Positions 57,713-64,000 of a stretch of DNA of 64,000 nt are shown here, piece after piece. The stretch is taken from NCBI GenBank assembly GCA_026119935.1, contig JALRMH010000001.1, positions 2,604,001 through 2,668,000 of the forward strand. The letters are read 5' to 3'. This stretch comes from Endothia cerciana. Lineage: Eukaryota > Ascomycota > Sordariomycetes > Diaporthales > Cryphonectriaceae. Under the pieces are notes generated by a model that ran no database searches, was not told the origin of the DNA, and saw only the letters and a list, made by a program, of their open reading frames with translations. How positions within the stretch are numbered: the stretch's first letter is position 1; the number at the start of each line of letters is the position of its first letter. The position numbers and the translations under genes are program-made.

Positions 57713-58684
57713 CTACAACGACTTCTCGATATCCATGATCTCCTTTATCCCCTCCTCGATGGCCTGCACCCTCACCTTCTCCAGCCTCCTCAGCGGCCGG
57801 CGCCCCCAGCCGCCGTAGCCGAAGTAGCTCTGGATCGCCTGCTTGGTACCCGGCACCGCCGCCTTGGTCAGCACCCAGTCGCACTTGCTGAGCACCTTCT
57901 GCAGGGCCTCGGCCTCGTCCTTCTTGCCCTCGGCGTACAGGTTCCACACCCGCACGCAGACCTTGGGCATGACGTTGGCGCCGCCGGCGATGATGCCGCT
58001 GCCGCCGCTGACGAGGGTCTGGGTGGTGAAGTCGCAGATGCCGCCGAAGGCCATGTAGCCGCTGCCCTCGGACCAGGGCGTCTTGGCGTCGGTGGCCAGC
58101 GCCACGCGCGTCAGCTTGCCCGTGTTGCCGCACGTGAACTTGGTGCCCACGATGTTGGGGTGCTGGGCCAGCTTGATCAGCAGGTCCGAGTCCATGTCGA
58201 TGCCGGCGACCGCGCCGGGGTAGTTGTACAGGATGAGCGGGAGGGGCGACTCGTCGGCCACGGCGGTGAAGTAGCTGTAGACGGCGTCCTCATCCATCAG
58301 GCCGCGGAAGTAGGAGGGGGGCAGCAGGAGCACGTAGTCGCCGCCGGCCTTCTCGGACAGCTTGCACAGCTCGGCGGTGCCCTTGACGGAGCCCTCTGTC
58401 GCGCCCACGACGATCGGCGTATCCTTGAAGCCGGCCTCGTCGAGGGCCTCGCGGGTGGCGGTTGTCACGGCGAGCTTCTCCTCGCGCGTGCAGTGAGCCG
58501 CCTCGCCGTTGGAGCCCATCACCACAAGGCCTGCCAGGCCGTCCCTCGCGAGCCTGGCTGCGTGCTTCTTGACGGTGGGGATGTCGAGCTCCTCGGTATC
58601 TGGGTCGAAGAAGGTCATGGTCGGTGCGTAGATGCCGCAGGGCAACACCCGGCGGGAGGTCGTGTGACCGTTGGGGATAGTCAT
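57713..58684 (-). CDS. DHDPS/NAL-family aldolase (4-hydroxy-2-oxoglutarate aldolase-like)
   Basis: 323 aa, single exon, class I (Schiff-base) TIM-barrel lyase of the DapA superfamily. Motifs: GIYAPTMTFFDPDTEELD at the N-terminus, the pyruvate-binding GSNGEAAH (family GxTGE), the tyrosine in LILYNYPGAVAGIDM, the Schiff-base lysine in IVGTKFTCGNTGKL, and the late GGSGIIAGGANVMPK. Fungi make lysine through aminoadipate, so this is not a lysine-pathway enzyme. Likely reactions are retro-aldol cleavage of 4-hydroxy-2-oxoglutarate or a 2-keto-3-deoxy sugar acid to pyruvate plus an aldehyde. It is less like the fungal L-threo-3-deoxyhexulosonate aldolase as I remember it, so that assignment is left open. 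It is divergent from the Gfo/Idh/MocA oxidoreductase gene, 2.6 kb away. Confidence 0.88.
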   Translation of the reverse strand: MTIPNGHTTSRRVLPCGIYAPTMTFFDPDTEELDIPTVKKHAARLARDGLAGLVVMGSNGEAAHCTREEKLAVTTATREALDEAGFKDTPIVVGATEGSVKGTAELCKLSEKAGGDYVLLLPPSYFRGLMDEDAVYSYFTAVADESPLPLILYNYPGAVAGIDMDSDLLIKLAQHPNIVGTKFTCGNTGKLTRVALATDAKTPWSEGSGYMAFGGICDFTTQTLVSGGSGIIAGGANVMPKVCVRVWNLYAEGKKDEAEALQKVLSKCDWVLTKAAVPGTKQAIQSYFGYGGWGRRPLRRLEKVRVQAIEEGIKEIMDIEKSL

Positions 58685-61284
58685 GGTGGCGGTGGAGGGG
58701 GGGGGGTTACTGGTGATGATGGCGATGATGGGAGGGGGACAGTGGCAGACGGGACGACAATGAAGGCGGGAGCGAGGTTATCGAAGTTGAAACTTCGCCA
58801 GTGGGGGGGGGGGGGGGAGGGTGGAAGGGTGAGAATTATGAAGAGACCCAGAGACACAGGCCTTGTTATATACGCGACCAGGAGGGCTTCCCTTCGACGG
58901 GCACGTTAGATGTCTTTTCCATGAGCTAATAAATATTGTCGGGCCGGTAGCGGGGGTAGGAGGTACTGTGAGGTCTCACTTGGAGTGGGTGACCGTGAGG
59001 ACATTGGCCCGAGGCAGGGAGTGAGCCACATCAGGTTACCACACATGCCACGCTGATGGATGGTGGTCCTGCGTTTGGCTACTAGCGCTCCGAGCGAGAG
59101 ATTCGACCACGGACGGGAGCAGGGATGAGAGAAGCCCATCGAAGGATCTGAGAAGACGGGGTCCCTCAGCCAGCCCGCTGCCCAGGCCCTGGGATCTCCT
59201 GATCCTTGGGACGAGAATGTGAGGGCATATCGGCGACGGTTACTCGATCAAGACCGCCGGGCGGCCTGGTGTTGAAACTGGGAGCCGATGCCGGGATCTG
59301 ATAACATACGTCAGGGCAAGGCCGGGGGGGATCCGGTGACCCGGTGCTGCAGGCGAGACAGGATCGGGTCTCACAACAGATGGAAGACGGAGGGTTCTGC
59401 CATGCATGGTCGTGTCGCTGAGAACATGCTATTGGAGGTTCGAGATCGGCCGGGTCATGAGACGTCCAATCGATCAGGGTGGAGGGGCCGCACGCCAGCT
59501 CCCAGTGCCCGACTTCGATGTCGAGATCTGCCGTGACACCTTCTAGAACAGTGCGACGCTGGAAAGGACTGCCTAAGAAGAATCAATTGAGGCTGACAGG
59601 CTGAACGTCCTCTCGGAACCGGGAAGGGCTCTGAGTCCTCCGGCCCTCTTCTGTCGTCTCACTCTTTGTCCTGGAGGTTGCCCGCCGCCCGCTTCCCCCT
59701 CCCCCCCCCACCTTGTTGGGCAGAGTAACCTTTAGGTGCGTCAAGGTGGGCCCAGGGACCCATACGAGCACGAGACGACGGCAATAAAGGCGGGGGAACC
59801 ATCCAAGGTTCAAGGACAGGAGGGGCAGGCGGTGGCATAGAGTTGTGGACGTGCCCGTTGTTCACACCCCGTCATGGGACGATAGGCCAGGCCAGGCCAG
59901 GCCAGAGGCCGTAAGAAGTCGACGACGGCGGAGGCACGTTCCCACGGGCCTCATTTCTCCGCGGTGTGACTTGGGGTGTGCTCGCATTGACCTCCCGCTA
60001 GGACAACCTGGACTGCCGCGTCCACGAGAGTTTAAGGGGAGGTCGGCAAAGGGTGGAGGGAGTCGAGTGGACGGAAGATTGGCGGGGATGGATTTCCCGC
60101 CAATCAAGGCACGGCCAAGAAGCAGATGCCATGTCGAGCAAAGCATCCTGCAGAGGAGCGACTTTCGGCTGATGGAGGGCAGGCTCTGTGCTGAATTTAG
60201 CCGGACCATCTCATCCTGTCGGACACCCGACGGGAAGTGTCTTTTGTTGCTGAGGTGGTGGTGTGGGGGGGGGGGGGGTGTGGAAGAGACGCAGTCAATT
60301 TATAGGCCCTCTTCGAGGCAGGGGAGACAGAAAAAGAAAAAGAAAACAAAAAAAAAGACATAGTACCATAGTACGTAGAACAACCCCGCTGTCCATGTCC
60401 TCTCATTTTTCGCGGGGCAATGAGACGTGGGGGCGGGGCGGCCTGGCAAGGGGTGTGAGACCCTACAGTACCCCACCCCACCTCAGTATCGTTACATCGA
60501 CTTTCGACATCGACTCTCTGATCGTGTTGCCCTCCTTTCCGATGCTGTCCTGGAGCAGCCGGTAGACACCGCGAGGGGTCCCTGAGAGACCTGGCCATTG
60601 ATCGGGTCACGGCAGCCGGCCATCCGTGGCTGAAGGGTATCATCAGAGCATCAGCAGCTTCTCAGAACAACCCCCCCCCCCCCTTCAGAAAGAGCCCAGA
60701 GCTGCTGTTATATCACGATACCCGGTGGATCTGGTCAGGCCAGGGAACAGGGTCCGGTCCTCGGCAGTATTTCTCCCAGGGCGACTACGAGGTATTCCCC
60801 GGGGGAGGATGTGGTGGGTAGAGGATACTCATGAGCCTGCTCGGCGTGTAGGATTGCTGGACACGATAGGTGTTACCACCACAGTACTGGGCCACATGGC
60901 TTGACTCCTCGGGCCGCTGTGGGCTTCAGCATCACCCAACTCCTCGTGCGCTGCTGGAGGGAGAGGGCAGCCTGAGAAGCACCCTCCGTACGCGGGACAG
61001 GGACGAACGCAGCTTGGGAACCCTGCTCCACCCGCTACCGCACTTTGGCGAATGGGCGGCTCGTGTGCATGCCCCCTCCATCCCCTCCTCAATTTCTCCG
61101 ACGTCAACCAGCCCTTTCGATGAGGGCAGCCAGCCAGAGAGGAAGTACAAGAGTGAGCTGTTGAGCCTCTCAGGGCCTCTCCCGCCGCATGCCACAGCCT
61201 TGTTCGTCTCCTGCCCTGCCCACCTGGCCCAGTCACGCCCCCTCTCTTCCTGTCCTCTGTCCGTCCCAGTCCTGAGTATAGATC
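58685..61284. other. 2.6-kb divergent intergenic region
   Basis: Lies between the aldolase and oxidoreductase starts and so carries both promoters. No gene is recognised; the open frames present are low-complexity. It contains a G-run of about 15 (58804-58818), a second of about 13 (60258-60271), a C-run of 13 (60669-60681), a (GGCCA)n stretch (59886-59905) and a TTCTAGAA dyad (59541-59548). Confidence 0.55.
59541..59548. promoter_or_regulatory. TTCTAGAA palindrome (HSE-like unit)
   Basis: Perfect TTCnnGAA dyad inside the divergent promoter region. Occurrence by chance is possible. Confidence 0.25.
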
Positions 61285-61595
61285 ATGGAGCCCCTCAACG
61301 TGTTGATGGTGAGTCCCCGATACGGAAGAGCAACCCTGCGTAGGACACCCCTCTAACGAACAACCGGTCAACAGGTTGGTACTGGTGAGTACACCACCGG
61401 CTTTGTCGGCGGTGGTGCCTCCGGATCAGACAAGAAGGTCGGGGTCGTCGGCCTGTCCCTATTCGATTTGCGCCGGCGGGGCAAGGTCGGGAGGCTGGCC
61501 ATGGTCGGCGTCAACGGCAAGAAGTTCCCAGCTATCCGTGAGTCTGCCCCCCTACGGCAATGCACTGTGTGTGTGTGTGTGTGTGTGTGAGGGTG

Positions 61596-61638
<43 letters not shown>

Positions 61639-62838
61639 GCGGCGGGCTGAGATTATTACAACCCCCCCCCCCCACAGGCGAGCATCTCCACAAGAATATC
61701 ACTCAGGCCTACAACAATCTGGACACGTCGTTCGACTCTTACCCGGACAACGGGTCCGTCGATCCTGAGTCCTACAAGAAGGCCATCGATGGCCTACAGA
61801 AGGGTGATGCCATCACCATCTTCACGCCGGACCCCACGCACTACCCCATCGCCCTGTACGCCATCGAGCGCGGGGTCCACGTCCTCATCACGAAGCCTGC
61901 CGTGAAGCTCCTGGCCGACCATGTCAGGCTCATCGAGGAGGCCGAGAAGCACGGGGTGTACGTGTACATCGAGCACCACAAGCGATACGACCCGGCCTAC
62001 TCGGACGCCCGCTTCCGCGCCCAGAAGCTGGGCGACTTCAACTACTTCTACAGCTACATGAGCCAGCCCAAGTCGCAGCTCGAGACCTTCAAGTCGTGGG
62101 CCGGCGTCGACTCCGACATCAGCTACTACCTCAACTCCCACCACATCGACGTCTGCGAGTCCATGGTCACCCAGCTCGGCTACGTCCCGGTCAAGGTCTC
62201 CGCCTCGGCCTCCAAGGGCGTCGCCACCAGCCTCGGCTGCAACGAGAAGACAGAGGACACCATCTCCCTCCTCGTCCACTGGGAGAAGCCCTCCGAGCCC
62301 GGCAAGCACGCCACCGGCGTGTACACGGCCTCGTGGACCGCCCCGCAGAAGGCGGGCGTGCACTCGAACCAGTACTTCCACTACCTCGCCGCCAACGGCG
62401 AGATCCGCATCGACCAGGCCAAGCGTGGCTATGACGTCGCGGACGACGCCGCCGGCCAGCTGATGTGGTACAACCCGTTCTACATGCGCTATGCGCCTGA
62501 CGAGGATGGGAACTTCAACGGGCAGACGGGATACGGGTGAAGTTTCTTTCTTTTTCTTTTTCCTTCTTCGTCTTCTTTCCCTAGACGTACCGGCTCTTCT
62601 CATGACGATAAAACATGCTGACTCTGCGTCCAGATATGTCTCGCTGGAGAAGTTCGTGGATGGGTGCCGGGCGGTGAACTCGAAGTCGCTAACCACCAAG
62701 GATCTGGATGGCAAGGGTCTGCCTACGCTGAGGAACACCATCGCCACGACGGCGATCCTGGAGGCAGGCAGGAGGAGTATCGACGAGAACAGGGAGGTGA
62801 AGATCGAGTCCAAGGACAGGCACTGGAAGCTGGTCTAG
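61285..62838 (+). CDS. Gfo/Idh/MocA-family NAD(P)-dependent oxidoreductase
   Basis: Four exons, 61285-61308, 61375-61537, 61678-62536 and 62634-62838 (introns 66, 140 and 97 nt), joining in phase to 416 aa. The first exon ends NVLM and the second begins VGTGEYTTGFVGGG, rebuilding the Rossmann nucleotide-binding motif. FTPDPTHYPIALYAIERG and HVLITKPAVKL follow; Lys135 is the family's EKP-type catalytic lysine, with Thr in place of Glu. YIEHHKRYDPAY and YYLNSHHIDVCESM carry the C-terminal domain's substrate-site residues. In fungi, members with this VGTGEYTTGFV start are often labelled D-galacturonate-reductase-like, but I cannot confirm the substrate. The divergent aldolase gene suggests a shared role in sugar-acid breakdown (inference). 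Intron 2 contains TG and GA microsatellites and a C-run before the acceptor. Confidence 0.9.
61566..61637 (+). repeat. (TG)n and (GA)n microsatellites within an intron
   Basis: Two dinucleotide arrays, TG (61566-61589) and GA (61600-61637), inside intron 2 of the oxidoreductase gene. Confidence 0.95.
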
Positions 62839-63346
62839 GCGGTCTCGAGGGAGCGAGGGCTCAGACGAGATCGTTAATACATGATCGAACAAAAACTCCC
62901 CGTATTGCAGGCGTCCTTGCGGTTGCCCCTAGCAGGGCCTCGCCACTGGCCCTCCATGCCTCTGATCTTTGCAGGAAGTTGTGTTTTGTCCTTGAGCACT
63001 CAAGTAGTCATGTTACCGCAGGGCTGCCAGTGTCCTGCTGACTCTCGAGCAGCTACCGTCAAAGGAATGAACAGCAAGACAGGGCGCCAAGCAGCGGCGG
63101 ATGACAAGAGCATGTCGCCCCAAGAAGACCAATACGCTCGAAGTATTCATGGATGATAAATACCATATCAAGGAGAAGTAGTGGGGGACGGACCCCGGCC
63201 GGACAGCTCAGCAGAAGGTCATCGACGGCCAGACAGTGTCGACTATTGGTCTTATTCTTCTCTTATATACTAAGGTAGCCTTGAGGGAATATGTACAAGG
63301 AAGCACCCCGCTGTGATCCCCGCAACCTGCCCCCCTGCCCCCCCCT
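62839..63346. other. Intergenic between convergent genes
   Basis: About 500 bp of 3'-flanking DNA between the oxidoreductase and the GH45 gene; nothing else recognised. Confidence 0.6.
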
Positions 63347-63808
63347 CTACGACGAGTCGGCATAGCAGACACACTGCTCATAGTCCGTCGTCGCCGCGCC
63401 GGGGCACGTCACCTCCTCGAAGGTGACGATGGGGTTGTCGCCCATGACCTCGGGCAGGGAGGACCCGTCGGTCATGATGTCGAAGTGGTACGAGTAGCCG
63501 TAGTCGTTGCTCCCGCCCACGGCGGGGCACCACTGCGCGTTGCTGTCGTTGGGGCACAGGTTGGTCACCATCACGACGATGCTCTCCCCCGCCGCGCCGC
63601 CCGTGCCCTGCCCGCTGGGCGCCGAGCCCGTCGAGGTCAGGTTGTAGCAAACGCCGCAGCCCGCCCCGCACCACGTCGCGTCCGAGCTGTCGAACAGCGC
63701 CTGTGAGCCGGCCGCCGTGTACACGCCCGTCGTGATCCCGGTCTGCCAGCTGAAGTCGCTGTTGGTTGCGCCGCAGCCACAGGCGCCTTCTTGGCCATCG
63801 TAGTAGCG
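63347..63808 (-). CDS. GH45 endoglucanase, 5'-incomplete
   Basis: Terminal exon of 153 codons plus stop, starting after an acceptor (CTAAC...CCAAACAG) at 63809-63810. It encodes RYYDGQEGACGCG, GVYTAAGSQALFD, WCGAGCGVCYNLTSTG, VMVTNLCPN..AQWCP and YGYSYHFDIM. This closely resembles Trichoderma Cel45A/EGV (GH45, subfamily B as I recall), a small secreted beta-1,4-glucanase with a double-psi beta-barrel. The Asp of YYDG and the Asp of HFDIM fit the two catalytic positions. Unlike EGV it stops after CVCYADSS, with no linker or cellulose-binding CBM1. The exon with the signal peptide and start is not identified: upstream to 64000 the frame is open, but its Pro/Arg-rich translation is not a signal peptide, so the first exon probably lies beyond the window. 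Confidence 0.9.
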   Translation of the reverse strand, partial: RYYDGQEGACGCGATNSDFSWQTGITTGVYTAAGSQALFDSSDATWCGAGCGVCYNLTSTGSAPSGQGTGGAAGESIVVMVTNLCPNDSNAQWCPAVGGSNDYGYSYHFDIMTDGSSLPEVMGDNPIVTFEEVTCPGAATTDYEQCVCYADSS

Positions 63809-64000
63809 CTGTTTGGGGGGAGGGGAGGGGGCTAAGGTTAGCAGGTCGTCTACTTGGGTTTGAGCGGGTAGGGGGGAGGTGGGCGTCAGGAGGGGGAATC
63901 GTAGGGGTAGGTCGTAATATGTCCAACGGAAGGGGTGTATGGTTCGAGGAAGGCTATGTCGGGGAGCCGGTTGCGAGAGGTTCAAGGTGAGAGATGGCTC

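Noticed and set aside
57713..58684. Lysine-biosynthesis dihydrodipicolinate synthase
   Set aside because: Fungi use the aminoadipate route, and the motif GSNGEAAH and overall sequence suit the catabolic aldolases of the same fold better.
61794..62813. Long minus-strand open frame (339 codons) over the oxidoreductase
   Set aside because: Antisense shadow of exons 3 and 4; Val/Gly/Leu repeats caused by codon bias on the coding strand.

Overview
This window is nuclear DNA from a filamentous ascomycete, most likely a Sordariomycete. The evidence is short spliceosomal introns (about 50-330 nt, GT...AG, several with CTAAC/CTGAC-type branch sites), GC-rich codon use, long intergenic spacers rich in microsatellites and long G/C homopolymers, and fungal families (AA11 chitin LPMO, Zn2Cys6 factor, DHA1 MFS, TRA1, TDA3-like oxidase, GH45 cellulase). 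The genus cannot be fixed from the sequence.

Layout. 1-3.5 kb: no gene. 3.7-4.9 kb: secreted AA11 LPMO with a C-terminal X278-like module. 6.0-7.3 kb: single-exon fumarylacetoacetase. 7.5-11.8 kb: a gene graveyard holding a broken MFS allantoate-permease-type transporter (minus) head-to-head with a broken PEP-mutase/isocitrate-lyase-superfamily gene (plus). The second gene is split by a pogo/Fot1-type transposase remnant and other DNA, and again by a solo LTR with an exact 5-bp target-site duplication; a second solo LTR of the same family lies inside the inserted DNA. 12.6-24.3 kb: TRA1, the giant SAGA/NuA4 pseudokinase scaffold. 25.0-27.4 kb: acetoacetyl-CoA synthetase. 28.8-30.4 kb: secreted type-B carboxylesterase. 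31.8-33.7 kb: DHA1 MFS exporter, five-part exon model resolved to four exons. 38.0-40.7 kb: Zn2Cys6 transcription factor (minus). 40.7-52.85 kb: about 12 kb with no recognisable gene. 52.85-53.7 kb: glutathione-peroxidase-type thiol peroxidase (minus). 55.0-56.9 kb: TDA3-like FAD oxidoreductase. 57.7-58.7 kb: DHDPS-family aldolase (minus), divergent from a Gfo/Idh/MocA oxidoreductase at 61.3-62.8 kb. 63.3 kb to the edge: 5'-incomplete GH45 endoglucanase (minus).

Possible functional links (inference): fumarylacetoacetase releases acetoacetate and acetoacetyl-CoA synthetase activates it, and these are neighbouring intact metabolic genes on either side of TRA1 and the relics. The divergent aldolase/dehydrogenase pair has the look of a sugar-acid or hydroxy-oxo-acid catabolic module, beside a cellulase. 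I see no clear previously undescribed multi-gene system. The most informative structures are the layered insertions in the relic region, the 12-kb desert, the divergent aldolase/oxidoreductase pair, and an open in-frame extension upstream of the peroxidase.
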